Source: Chelatococcus sambhunathii
GTDB lineage: Bacteria > Pseudomonadota > Alphaproteobacteria > Rhizobiales > Beijerinckiaceae
Assembly: GCF_001418005.1 (NCBI RefSeq)
Contig: NZ_LIOL01000006.1
Coordinates: forward strand, 124,001 to 188,000
Direction of reading: 5' to 3'
DNA length: 64,000 nt
The notes under the pieces were generated by a model that saw nothing but the letters and a program-made list of their open reading frames with translations, was not told the DNA's origin and searched no databases. The position numbers and the translations under genes are program-made. Below, one piece after another: positions 16,332-25,086 of the stretch (position 1 is its first letter; each line of letters starts with the position of its first letter).

Positions 16332-18086
16332 TCACCAGCGGCGCTCGAAGCGGCGGCGCAGCAGGATGGCAAGACCGTTCATGATAAAGAGGAAAGCGAG
16401 CAGAACCAGGATGGCGGCGGCGGTCTTGGCCTGGAAAAGCGGCTCCGGCAGGTCCGACCACAGGTAGATCTGTACGGGCAGCGCCGTCGCCGCATCGGTG
16501 ATTGAGCCCGGTACGTCGACGATGAAGGCGACCATGCCGATGAGGAGCAGCGGCGCGGTTTCCCCCAGCGCATGCGCCATGCCGATGATGGTGCCGGTCA
16601 TGATGCCGGGCATGGCGAGCGGCAGCACGTGGTGGAACACCGCCTGCTGGTGCGAGGCGCCGATGCCGAGCGCCGCCTCGCGGATCGACGGCGGCACCGA
16701 CTTCAGAGCGGCGCGGCTCGCGATGATGATCGTCGGCAGCACCAGGAGAGCGAGGACGAGACCACCGACGAGTGGCGCCGAGCGCGGCAGGCCGAAGAAG
16801 TTGAGGAACATCGCAAGGCCGAGCAGACCGAAGACGATCGAGGGCACCGCCGCGAGATTGTTGATGTTGACCTCGATGAGGTCCGTCAGCCGGTTCTTCG
16901 GCGCGAATTCCTCGAGATAGACGGCGGCACCGACGCCGATCGGCAGGCACAGGACCAGCGTCACCAGCATGGTCAGCGCCGAGCCGATGAGAGCTCCGAG
17001 AATACCCGCCTGCTCCGGCTCGCGGCTGTCGCCAGAGGTGAAGAAGCGGCTGGCGAAATGCGACGCTACCATGCCGCGCTGCTTCAGGTCCTCGAGCCAG
17101 GCGACCACCTGGTCGTCAAGCCGACGGTTCGCCTCGGGTTGGGTCAGGGTGAGGATGTCCCACCCACCCGCCGTCACAGCGTCGGTATTGGCCAGCGGCA
17201 CGAGCACCGTGCCGCGCGCCTCGGAGGCGCCGATCTCGGTCAGCTTGACGATGCCGCCGTTGATGAAGACGAGTTTCGAGGGCAGGTCAGCCGTCAGCCG
17301 CTCGGGCGCATCAGCCGCGGCAGCGCGTGCTTCGGCGGCAGCGGCATCGCCCTCGAGGTCGGCGATGCGCTTCTGCAGAGCCTCGCGCTGGTCGCCGGCG
17401 ACATCGGCCGCCGCGGCGGTCAGCCGTGCGGCCTCGCGACGGTCGGCGGCCGCCTCCTCGCGCAGGCTCTCCTTGACCTCGGCAAGGGCGCGGGCGAAAT
17501 CGGGGGCCGAGCTCGTCAGCACCACGTCCTCGCCGTCCAGCGTCACCTGCGCCTGCCCTTGGCCGACGCTCTCGCGCCGCCCGGTCATCAGGCCCTTGAG
17601 GTAGAGGTCGGCCGCGTCGTCGAGCAGTGCCTCGATCGTCACCGGCTGGCCGATGGCGGAGGGATCGGCCAGCACCCGATTGCGCAGCGTCATCGCCGCG
17701 CCAGACGACAGAAGGTCGTTGTTGAGCTTGCGGCGCAAGGCACGCGTCGTGACCTGCGGGAAGAGTTCCTGCAAGCCCCTGCGCAGCACGGCGTCATAAT
17801 CGCCGCTGCGCAGCGCCTGCGGATCGGTGGTGCCGTCGCTGGACACCTGCTCCAGCGTCGGCGTCACCGTCATGGTCAGGCGATATTCGGTAAAAGCCGG
17901 CATCGCCTTGACGATGACGTCGCCGATCAGGACGACGAGGAAGATCGCCGCGAGCGCGATTGCGCCGATGCCATAGGCACGGAACCGTGCCTCCGCGGCG
18001 TGGCGCCGCCTCAACCGCGCCTGGGCCTCGGCCGACGAGAGACCGAACCGACGGGCGCCTTGAGGGGGTGCAGCAATGTCAGTCAT
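16332..18086 (-). CDS. pstA: Phosphate ABC transporter permease PstA, long DUF3333 type with coiled-coil insert
   Basis: 584 residues, about twice E. coli PstA (296) and longer than most DUF3333-containing PstA proteins as I recall them. The order is: cytoplasmic tail 1-37, first membrane helix 38-60, then an approximately 300-residue extracytoplasmic region that includes an Ala/Glu/Arg-rich heptad-like stretch at 195-260 ([20 protein letters not shown]...), then the permease core from 360 with the EAA loop [20 protein letters not shown] and [12 protein letters not shown]. It overlaps the pstC stop by 8 bp. The coiled-coil region could contact PstS, PstC or the envelope; that is inference. 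Confidence 0.93.
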   Translation of the reverse strand: MTDIAAPPQGARRFGLSSAEAQARLRRRHAAEARFRAYGIGAIALAAIFLVVLIGDVIVKAMPAFTEYRLTMTVTPTLEQVSSDGTTDPQALRSGDYDAVLRRGLQELFPQVTTRALRRKLNNDLLSSGAAMTLRNRVLADPSAIGQPVTIEALLDDAADLYLKGLMTGRRESVGQGQAQVTLDGEDVVLTSSAPDFARALAEVKESLREEAAADRREAARLTAAAADVAGDQREALQKRIADLEGDAAAAEARAAAADAPERLTADLPSKLVFINGGIVKLTEIGASEARGTVLVPLANTDAVTAGGWDILTLTQPEANRRLDDQVVAWLEDLKQRGMVASHFASRFFTSGDSREPEQAGILGALIGSALTMLVTLVLCLPIGVGAAVYLEEFAPKNRLTDLIEVNINNLAAVPSIVFGLLGLAMFLNFFGLPRSAPLVGGLVLALLVLPTIIIASRAALKSVPPSIREAALGIGASHQQAVFHHVLPLAMPGIMTGTIIGMAHALGETAPLLLIGMVAFIVDVPGSITDAATALPVQIYLWSDLPEPLFQAKTAAAILVLLAFLFIMNGLAILLRRRFERRW

Positions 18087-19452
18087 ATTGCTCTCGGTAT
18101 TTGCGAACGATGCGCAGGGCGATGATGTTGAGCGCCAGCGTGAAGAAGAAGAGAACGAAGCCGAGGGCGAAGGCTGACAGGGTCTTGGCGCTGTCGAACT
18201 CCTGGTCGCCGACGAGGAGCGTCTTGATCTGCACGGTAACGGTCGTGACGGCCTCGAGCGGATTGAAGGTGAGGTTGCCAGCGAGGCCCGCGGCCATGAC
18301 GACGATCATCGTCTCGCCGACGGCCCGCGAGATGGCGAGCATGAGGGCCGAGACGATGCCGGGGAGTGCGGCCGGCAGCACGACGCGCTTGATGGTCTCC
18401 GACCGAGTCGCGCCCATGCCGTAGGAGCCGTCGCGCAGCGACTGCGGCACGGCGTTGATGACGTCGTCCGACAAGGACGAGACGAAGGGAATGATCATGA
18501 CGCCCATGACGAGGCCGGCGGCCAGCGCGCTCTCCGACGCAACGGACAGGCCGAGCGACTCGCCGACGTTCTTGATGAAGGGCGCCACGGTGAGCGCGGC
18601 GAAGAAGCCGAACACCACGGTCGGGATGCCGGCGAGCACCTCGAGCACGGGCTTGGCGACGGCCCGGACACGCGGCGTCGCATATTCGGACATGTAGATC
18701 GCGGCGAAGAGGCCGACCGGACCCGCGACCATCATGGCGATCAGCATGATGAGCGTGGTGCCGGCGAAGAGAGGCACCGCGCCGAAGGTGCCGGACTGGC
18801 CCACCTGATCGGCGCGGATCGCCGTCTGCGGCGACCACTGCAGGCCAAAGAGGAAATCGTACCAAGGATAGCGCGCGAAGAAGCGTAGCGTCTCGAACAG
18901 CACCGAGAAGACGATGCCGACGGTCGTCAGGATAGCGACGCCCGAACAAGCGATGAGGACGACCTTGGTGACATGCTCGAAACTGTTGCGCGCCCGAAAG
19001 TCGGGCGCCAGGCGCCGACGACCGAAGACGAAGCCGGCCGCAGCCCCGGCGAGGCCGAGCACGAGGAGAGTCACCTCCGCCTCGGTTCGAGCGCCCGCGT
19101 AGGCGCCGGCGGCAACGGTCGTGCCGGCATCGGGCGTGCCCGCGAATTGACCGAGAGCGACGAGGCGGGCCTCGCGCAGGCGTCCTTCCTTTTCCAGCGT
19201 GGTCTGCGGCGCAAGCTCCGCCGGGAGGGCGGCAAGCGTGCGAGCCTCGACGTAGCGTGGCGCAACCGGTGTCCAGGCCGCCAGGACGACGAGCATGGGC
19301 AGGACGCATAGCGTGGCCAGAAACAGGCCGTGATAGACGGGCAACGAATGAAGCCGAGCGCCGCCGCCGACGAACGCACGCCCCCTGGAACGTCCGAAAG
19401 CGAAGGCCGCCAGCGCAACGGCGACAATGAGCAGGAAGAACAAGCTAACCAT
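18079..19452 (-). CDS. pstC: Phosphate ABC transporter permease PstC
   Basis: 457 residues, longer than E. coli PstC (319) because of an N-terminal part with about three extra hydrophobic helices (2-18, 41-60, 126-145). The permease core follows with the conserved AIYMSEYATPRVR, EVLAGIPTVVFGFFA, EAA-loop GSYGMGATRSETIKRVVLPA and SRAVGETMIV segments. With PstA it forms the phosphate channel. The end overlaps pstA by 8 bp, so the two are translationally coupled, as expected for a 1:1 heterodimer. Confidence 0.95.
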   Translation of the reverse strand: MVSLFFLLIVAVALAAFAFGRSRGRAFVGGGARLHSLPVYHGLFLATLCVLPMLVVLAAWTPVAPRYVEARTLAALPAELAPQTTLEKEGRLREARLVALGQFAGTPDAGTTVAAGAYAGARTEAEVTLLVLGLAGAAAGFVFGRRRLAPDFRARNSFEHVTKVVLIACSGVAILTTVGIVFSVLFETLRFFARYPWYDFLFGLQWSPQTAIRADQVGQSGTFGAVPLFAGTTLIMLIAMMVAGPVGLFAAIYMSEYATPRVRAVAKPVLEVLAGIPTVVFGFFAALTVAPFIKNVGESLGLSVASESALAAGLVMGVMIIPFVSSLSDDVINAVPQSLRDGSYGMGATRSETIKRVVLPAALPGIVSALMLAISRAVGETMIVVMAAGLAGNLTFNPLEAVTTVTVQIKTLLVGDQEFDSAKTLSAFALGFVLFFFTLALNIIALRIVRKYREQYD

Positions 19453-19522
19453 CTCCGCCCCCGGGAGAGCAGCGGCAGGAGGCCGCGTCGGCGACCGGCT
19501 CTACCGCATTTTGACGGCAAAA

Positions 19523-19551
19523 CGAAGCGGGTGGATGGTCCACCCGCTTCG
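19523..19551 (-). terminator. Attenuator-like hairpin between pstS and pstC
   Basis: Perfect 13-bp stem CGAAGCGGGTGGA/TCCACCCGCTTCG with a 3-nt loop, followed on the minus strand by TTTT. It lies 15 bp after the pstS stop and 70 bp before pstC. Such structures usually stop part of the transcripts and protect the upstream mRNA, so that the binding protein PstS is made in excess over the permeases. Confidence 0.8.
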
Positions 19552-19565
19552 CCTGCGTCAACGGA

Positions 19566-20612
19566 TCAAAGCCCGGCGTCGGCGGCAAGCGGCTTCTGCG
19601 CCTCGACGTCGGCGCGCACCTTGGCAAGTTGGTCGGTCGGCAGCGGCACGAGACCCTTGCGCGACAGGTAGCCATCCTCGCCGAGTGCCTTCTCGGAGAC
19701 GTATTCGGCGATGAACTTATCGAGCCCGGGCACGACGCCGATGTGCTGCTTCTTGAAGTAGACGAACAGCGGGCGGGAAACCGAGTACTTGCCGTCGGCG
19801 ATGGTGTCGAAGTCCGGCTCCACGCCGTCGATCTTGGCCCCCTTGATCTTGGCCGCGTTCTCCTCGAGGAAGGAATAGCCGAAGATGCCGACCGCCTTGG
19901 GGTTGGCGTCGAGTTTCTGGACGATGAGGTTGTCGTTCTCGCCGGCGTCGATGTAGGCACCGTCCTCGCGGATCGTCTTCCAGGCGGCGGCAAAAGCCTT
20001 CGCGTCGCTCTTCTTGAGATCGGCGAGAACCTTCTCGGCGCCCGGCTCCATGACGAGCTCGAGGAAGGAATCACGGGTGCCGGAAGTCGGCGGGGGGCCA
20101 AGCACCTCGATCTTCTCGTTCGGCAGCGCCTTGTCGATGTCTGACCAGTTCTTGTACGGGTTGGCGACCAGCTTGCCGTCCGGACCAGGAACTTCCTTGG
20201 CGAGAGCGAGGAAAATCTGCTCCTTGGTGAAGTTGAGGTCCGGACCCGCCTTGGAATTGGCGACGGTCAGTCCATCGAAGCCAACCTTCAGCTCGATGAT
20301 GTCGGCGACGCCGTTCTTCTTGCAGTCTTCGAACTCCGACTTCTTGATGCGGCGCGAGGCGTTCGTTGCATCCGGATGGTCCGTGCCGACACCGGCGCAG
20401 AACAGCTTCATGCCGCCGCCCGTGCCGGTCGATTCAACGACCGGCGCCTTGCCGGCGCCCGAACGGCCGAACTGCTCGGCAACCGCCGTCGTGAAGGGAT
20501 AGACCGTCGAGGAGCCGACGATGCGGATCTGGTCGCGCGCCTGGGCGGCACCGGCAGCGGCGACGCCGGCCAGCGTGAGGGCGGCGACGCTGACGAGGGA
20601 ACGGAATTTCAC
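19566..20612 (-). CDS. pstS: Phosphate-binding periplasmic protein PstS
   Basis: 348 residues from GTG 20612, which has aggga at RBS distance and gives a normal signal peptide (VKFRSLVSVAALTLAGVAAA ending near AQARDQ). The mature part has the phosphate-binding motifs RIVGSSTVYPFTTAVAEQF, ESTGTGGGMKLFCAG and the GTRDSF loop. PstS captures phosphate in the periplasm and delivers it to PstCA. A Pho box lies upstream and a hairpin downstream, so it is the best-expressed gene of the operon. Confidence 0.95.
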   Translation of the reverse strand: MKFRSLVSVAALTLAGVAAAGAAQARDQIRIVGSSTVYPFTTAVAEQFGRSGAGKAPVVESTGTGGGMKLFCAGVGTDHPDATNASRRIKKSEFEDCKKNGVADIIELKVGFDGLTVANSKAGPDLNFTKEQIFLALAKEVPGPDGKLVANPYKNWSDIDKALPNEKIEVLGPPPTSGTRDSFLELVMEPGAEKVLADLKKSDAKAFAAAWKTIREDGAYIDAGENDNLIVQKLDANPKAVGIFGYSFLEENAAKIKGAKIDGVEPDFDTIADGKYSVSRPLFVYFKKQHIGVVPGLDKFIAEYVSEKALGEDGYLSRKGLVPLPTDQLAKVRADVEAQKPLAADAGL

Positions 20613-20720
20613 GGTATATCTCCCTGATCTCTTGGAGCGGGACGGCGATCGCACGGCCATGACGGGGTCGTGCCGCATCCGCTTCGGCAATGCCGCAAGC
20701 ACCACCGACACCTCTTGTCT

Positions 20721-20749
20721 ATGACGGCAAGGTGACAGCCGAATGACAG
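20721..20749 (-). promoter_or_regulatory. Pho box upstream of pstS: three half-sites
   Basis: On the minus strand: CTGTCAT (20749-20743), CTGTCAC (20738-20732) and CCGTCAT (20727-20721), each separated by 4 bp, an exact 11-bp repeat. The first two match the PhoB-box consensus almost perfectly and the third differs at one base. It starts about 110 bp before the pstS start, placing a PhoB-dependent promoter inside the phoR-pstS gap. Confidence 0.88.
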
Positions 20750-20768
20750 CGTAACAATTTGATCCGTC

Positions 20769-22058
20769 TTAGTTTTGCGATTCGTCGCCGAGCGCTGGCA
20801 GCGTCACCGTGAAGGAAGCGCCCCGGCCCACATCGCTGGCGATGGCGAGGCGCCCGCGATGACGCATCACGATGTGCTTGACGATGGCAAGGCCGAGGCC
20901 GGTGCCACCCTTGCCCCGGCTGGCCGCAACATCGACGCGGTAGAAGCGCTCGGTCAGGCGCGGCAGGTGCTCGGGCGCGATGCCGGGGCCATAGTCGCGC
21001 ACCACGACCGACACTTCACCCCCGCCGCTACCCGGTGCCGTGGTCGCAACCCGTACGTCGACGCGGCCGCCACCTTCGCCGTATTTCACGGCATTCTCGA
21101 TCAGGTTCTCGAAGACGCGCAGGAGCTCGTCGCGCTCGCCGCGCACGTTGACCGGTCCCGGCGGGGCCTCGAGCACGATCTCGACCCCGCGCTCGCGCGC
21201 CAGCGGCGCAAGCGTGTCGATCATGTGGCGCAGCAGGGCGATGACATCGACGATCGCCGTCGGTTGCACGTGCACGCTGAGCTCGATGCGCGACAGCGAC
21301 AGGAGGTCGTCGATGAGGCGCGCCATGCGCTGCGCCTGCTCGCGCATGATGGCGAGGAAGCGTTCGCGCGCGGCCGCGTCGTTGCGAGCCGGCCCCTGCA
21401 GGGTCTCGATGAACCCCATCAGCGAGGCGAGCGGCGTGCGCAACTCGTGGCTGGCGTTGGCGACGAAGTCGACCCGCATGTGCTCCAGCCGGCGTGCCGG
21501 CGTCAGATCGCGGAAATAGAGGGCGGCCCCGGCCCGACCGGCATCGGCCCCGGCCTCGTCGGACAGGGGAGCGATGTGCACCTCGAAGGCGCGCTCGACC
21601 GGCACACGCTCGACAAATTCGACCGCCTCGGCCTTGCCGCCCTTCACCACCCGATCGAGACCATCGAGCACGTCGGGTGCGCGCAGAGCGAAGGACAGGG
21701 GATGGGCGTTGCGCAGGCCCGGCAGCACGGCAATCGCCGCACGGTTGGCGTCGACCACGAGGCCACGCCGGTCAACGATGACGACGGGATCCGGCAAGGC
21801 CGCCAGAACGGCCGCCGGCCCGAAGGCGTGTTTCTGGCGCCGCTCGCCCGTCGTCACGACACGGCCGCTCAGCGGCCGCCGGTCGCGGAAGGCAAGGCCT
21901 GCGACGACAAGGCTGGCGAGCGCAGCGAGCGCAGTCGAGATGCCGAGCGAGCCGCCGGCCAACGCGGCGAGCGTAAATATCGCGCTGCTGAGGCCGGCGG
22001 TTCTGAGCGCGATGGCATTGGCGCTGAGCCGCAGGCTGTTCTTCGTCGTCTCGATCAT
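20769..22058 (-). CDS. phoR: Phosphate regulon sensor kinase PhoR
   Basis: 429 residues from ATG 22058 (a TTG 12 codons earlier is open). Two N-terminal membrane helices (about 25-56), a PAS-like domain (82-185, LAALPDPVVIVDRRGLVVDAN), then the HisKA dimerisation helix with H204 in FVANASHELRTPLASL, and an HATPase domain with N box ENLIENAVKYG and G boxes DYGPGIAPEHL and GKGGTGLGLAIVKH. It phosphorylates PhoB under phosphate limitation. It is first in the cluster, 157 bp upstream of pstS. Confidence 0.95.
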   Translation of the reverse strand: MIETTKNSLRLSANAIALRTAGLSSAIFTLAALAGGSLGISTALAALASLVVAGLAFRDRRPLSGRVVTTGERRQKHAFGPAAVLAALPDPVVIVDRRGLVVDANRAAIAVLPGLRNAHPLSFALRAPDVLDGLDRVVKGGKAEAVEFVERVPVERAFEVHIAPLSDEAGADAGRAGAALYFRDLTPARRLEHMRVDFVANASHELRTPLASLMGFIETLQGPARNDAAARERFLAIMREQAQRMARLIDDLLSLSRIELSVHVQPTAIVDVIALLRHMIDTLAPLARERGVEIVLEAPPGPVNVRGERDELLRVFENLIENAVKYGEGGGRVDVRVATTAPGSGGGEVSVVVRDYGPGIAPEHLPRLTERFYRVDVAASRGKGGTGLGLAIVKHIVMRHRGRLAIASDVGRGASFTVTLPALGDESQN

Positions 22059-22179
22059 GCCCTTGCCCGAACCGGCCGCACTCCCGGCAACCAAGGCCGG
22101 CGAATCGGGACGGGCGGCACGTCAAGGAGTCATCTCAACCGCCCTTCCGCGTCATCCCGATGACAGCGGCGATACGCCC

Positions 22180-22785
22180 TCAGCCGCGGCCCGAGCCCTT
22201 GCCGGCCAGTTCGTCCAGGCGCGCCTGCATCTCGAGCACCTGGCGCTTGAGGTCGTCAAGGTCGCCGCCCGCCTGCCGGGGCTCGTCCTCGCGCGGCCGC
22301 GCCGTGGGCTCGCCCTGCTGCCCGCCGCGCGGGCCGAACGGGGAGAACAACCTGAGGGCCTCGCCGAACATCGCCATGTTCGTGCGCACGTGCTCTTCCA
22401 TGCTCTTGAAGGCAGCCGCCGGGCCGAAGGCCTCGGCCATCTTTTCGCGCAGCTTCTGCTGCTCGCGCGTGAAGTTCTCGATGGAGAACTCGAGGTAGCT
22501 CGGCACCAGCGCCTGCATGCTGTCGCCGTAGAAACGGATGAGCTGACGCAGGAAGGCGACCGGAAGCAGGTTCTGTCCGGCCTTGTTCTCCTCCTCGAAG
22601 ATGATCTGCGTCAGTACCGAACGGGTGATGTCCTCGTTGGTCTTGGCATCGAAGACGATGAAGTCCTCCCCGTCCCGCACCATCTGCGCGAGGTCCTCCA
22701 GGGTGACGTATGTGCTGGTTCCCGTGTGATAGAGGCGGCGGTTGGCGTATTTCTTGATGACGGTCGGATTTTCTTCTGTCGCCAT
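22180..22785 (-). CDS. phaR: Polyhydroxyalkanoate synthesis repressor PhaR
   Basis: 201 residues. The N-terminal DNA-binding domain IKKYANRRLYHTGTSTYVTL is diagnostic of PhaR, followed by the PHB-accumulation regulatory domain (FYGDSMQALVPSYLEFSIEN) and a C-terminal Glu/Gln-rich segment LDDLKRQVLEMQARLDELA that should form a coiled coil. PhaR binds both PHB granules and the promoters of phasin and pha genes, releasing them when polymer forms. It is divergent from phaAB. Confidence 0.95.
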   Translation of the reverse strand: MATEENPTVIKKYANRRLYHTGTSTYVTLEDLAQMVRDGEDFIVFDAKTNEDITRSVLTQIIFEEENKAGQNLLPVAFLRQLIRFYGDSMQALVPSYLEFSIENFTREQQKLREKMAEAFGPAAAFKSMEEHVRTNMAMFGEALRLFSPFGPRGGQQGEPTARPREDEPRQAGGDLDDLKRQVLEMQARLDELAGKGSGRG

Positions 22786-23086
22786 GGCTCTGCTTTGTCT
22801 CGTCCCGGCCCCGGTAAGGGCTCATGCCGCGGCGCCCGAAGCATTGCCGGCGTCGGAACCGGTTGCCTGCGCACGGCCTCCCCGGCGCAGACGATAGGCG
22901 CTAATCAGCCCGACGAAAACTCATTTGTGCGACACGGGGGCGCGGTGCGCGCCAGATGTGGTGCTTGACGCTCCGCGGAGGCCCCCCGAAGATGGCTTCG
23001 ACCCGTCCACATGGCCCCGTCCAAGCGGCCGCAGCATGACAGCAAGGCCGCCATGAGCGGCAAAAGAAGGAACAAGGGAGATCACC
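22786..23086. promoter_or_regulatory. phaR/phaA divergent intergenic region
   Basis: 301 bp without a gene. On the plus strand there is TTGACG (22965-22970), a 17-bp spacer that contains the palindrome CTCCGCGGAG (22971-22980), and a weak -10 GAAGAT (22988-22993), a possible phaA promoter with an operator in its spacer. PhaR autoregulation and control of phaAB from this region are likely from the family but not shown here. Confidence 0.4.
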
Positions 23087-24265
23087 ATGGCCTCCACGGA
23101 TATCGTCATCGTCGCCGCCACCCGCACGCCGGTAGGCTCGTTCAACGGCGCCTTCGCCAACGTGCCCGCGCATGTGCTGGGCGCCGCCGCCATCAAGGGT
23201 GCCCTCGAGCGGGCGGGCGTCGCCGCCGAAGAGGTCGACGAGGTCATCCTCGGCCAGGTGCTGACAGCCGGCGAAGGGCAGAACCCGGCCCGCCAGGCCG
23301 CGATGAAGGCGGGCATCCCGGTCGCCAAGACGGCCTGGAGCCTCAATCAGGTCTGCGGCTCGGGGCTGCGCGCCGTCGCCCTCGGCATGCAACAAATCGC
23401 CAACGGCGATGCTTCCGTGATCGTTGCCGGCGGGCAGGAATCGATGTCGTTGTCGCCGCACGCGGCCCACATGCGCACCGGCACCAAGTTCGGAGACGTG
23501 CAGTTCGTCGACACGATGATTCGCGACGGACTCTGGGATGCCTTCCATGGTTACCACATGGGCGTGACTGCGGAGAACGTGGCCCAGAAATGGCAGATCA
23601 GCCGCGAGGAGCAGGACGCCTTCGCGGTCGCCTCCCAGAACAAGGCCGAAGCCGCCAAGAAGGCCGGCCGCTTCGCGGAGGAGATCACGCCCGTGACGGT
23701 CGCCTCGCGCAAGGGTGACGTCGTTGTCGACACAGACGAGTACATCCGCGACGGAGCGACGCTCGATGCGGTCGCCAAGCTGCGGCCCGCCTTTCAGAAG
23801 GACGGCACGGTGACGGCTGGCAACGCCTCCGGCCTCAACGACGGGGCGGCGGCACTCGTGCTGATGACGGCGACGGAAGCCGAGCGGCGCGGCCTCAAGC
23901 CGATCGCCCGCATCGCCTCCTGGGCAACGGCAGGCGTCGAGCCGGCCGTCATGGGCTCGGGCCCGATCCCGGCCTCGCGCAAGGCGCTCGAGAAGGCGGG
24001 CTGGAAGGTGCAGGATCTCGACCTCGTCGAGGCCAACGAGGCCTTCGCCGCCCAGGCGCTGGCCGTCAATAAGGACATGGGCTGGAACCCCGACATCGTG
24101 AACGTCAATGGCGGTGCCATCGCCATCGGCCATCCCATCGGTGCTTCCGGCGCGCGCATCCTGACGACCCTGCTGCACGAGATGGGTCGGCGCGACGCCA
24201 AGAAGGGCCTCGCGACACTGTGCATCGGCGGCGGCATGGGAGTCGCCATGTGCGTGGAGCGCTGA
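23087..24265 (+). CDS. phaA: Acetyl-CoA acetyltransferase (beta-ketothiolase)
   Basis: 392 residues; aagggag lies before the ATG. It condenses two acetyl-CoA to acetoacetyl-CoA, the first step to polyhydroxybutyrate. Catalytic residues are clear: C90 in [12 protein letters not shown]349 in [16 protein letters not shown] and C379 in [12 protein letters not shown]. Length is typical. phaB follows after 75 bp. No PHA synthase (phaC) is in the window. Confidence 0.96.
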   Translation: MASTDIVIVAATRTPVGSFNGAFANVPAHVLGAAAIKGALERAGVAAEEVDEVILGQVLTAGEGQNPARQAAMKAGIPVAKTAWSLNQVCGSGLRAVALGMQQIANGDASVIVAGGQESMSLSPHAAHMRTGTKFGDVQFVDTMIRDGLWDAFHGYHMGVTAENVAQKWQISREEQDAFAVASQNKAEAAKKAGRFAEEITPVTVASRKGDVVVDTDEYIRDGATLDAVAKLRPAFQKDGTVTAGNASGLNDGAAALVLMTATEAERRGLKPIARIASWATAGVEPAVMGSGPIPASRKALEKAGWKVQDLDLVEANEAFAAQALAVNKDMGWNPDIVNVNGGAIAIGHPIGASGARILTTLLHEMGRRDAKKGLATLCIGGGMGVAMCVER

Positions 24266-24340
24266 AGACGGACCCGAAGGGGCTTTCCGGCGGCGGCCTC
24301 ACCCCTTCCCGACAACGATAACGGCCAGAGGGAGAGAAAC

Positions 24341-25069
24341 ATGGCACGAGTTGCAGTCGTCACAGGTGGCACGCGCGGTATCGGCGCCGCGATCGCGCGC
24401 GCCCTGAAAGCGGCGGGGCACACGGTGGCCGCCAACTATGCAGGCAACGACGAGGCCGCCGCCCGCTTCAAGAGTGAGACCGGCATCTCCGTCTACAAGT
24501 GGGACGTGAGCGATGCCAGCGCCTGCGCCGACGGGCTGGCGCGCGTCGCGGCCGATCTCGGGCCGGTGGACGTCCTCGTCAACAATGCCGGCATCACCCG
24601 CGACGGCATGTTCCACCGTATGAACCTCGAGCAGTGGCAGGCGGTGATCCGTACCAACCTCGATTCGATGTTCACGATGACCCGGCCGGTGATCGAAGGC
24701 ATGCGCGAGCGCGGCTTCGGCCGCATCATCAACATCTCGTCCATCAACGGCCAGAAGGGCCAGATGGGACAGACCAACTATTCCGCCGCCAAGGCTGGCG
24801 TCATCGGCTTCACCAAGGCGCTGGCGCAGGAAAACGCCGCCAAGGGCGTCACCGTCAACTGCATCTGCCCCGGCTACATCGACACCGACATGGTGGCGGC
24901 GGTGCCTGAGGATGTGCTGAAGAAAATCATCGCCGGCATCCCCGTCGGCCGTCTCGGCCGCGCCGAGGAAATCGCCGCCGCGGTGGTCTATCTCGCCTCC
25001 GATGCCGCAGCCTTCGCAACCGGTTCGGTACTGACCATCAACGGCGGTCAGTACATCGCCAACGGCTGA
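24341..25069 (+). CDS. phaB: Acetoacetyl-CoA reductase
   Basis: 242 residues, classical SDR fold: VTGGTRGIGAAIAR for NADP binding, NNAGITRDGMFHRM, and the YSAAK catalytic motif in TNYSAAKAGVIG, ending in TINGGQYIANG. It reduces acetoacetyl-CoA to (R)-3-hydroxybutyryl-CoA. The KWDVSDASACADG and INGQKGQMGQTNYSA segments are those of PhaB rather than FabG. Second gene of phaAB; convergent with the type I secretion pair. Confidence 0.95.
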   Translation: MARVAVVTGGTRGIGAAIARALKAAGHTVAANYAGNDEAAARFKSETGISVYKWDVSDASACADGLARVAADLGPVDVLVNNAGITRDGMFHRMNLEQWQAVIRTNLDSMFTMTRPVIEGMRERGFGRIINISSINGQKGQMGQTNYSAAKAGVIGFTKALAQENAAKGVTVNCICPGYIDTDMVAAVPEDVLKKIIAGIPVGRLGRAEEIAAAVVYLASDAAAFATGSVLTINGGQYIANG

Positions 25070-25086
25070 GCCAGCGCGGGCGCGCG

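Noticed and set aside
16572-18125. 517-codon plus-strand frame opposite pstA
   Set aside because: Antisense to a well-supported gene; low-complexity translation without domain.
20775-22163. 462-codon plus-strand frame opposite phoR
   Set aside because: Antisense shadow of a kinase gene with complete H, N and G boxes.
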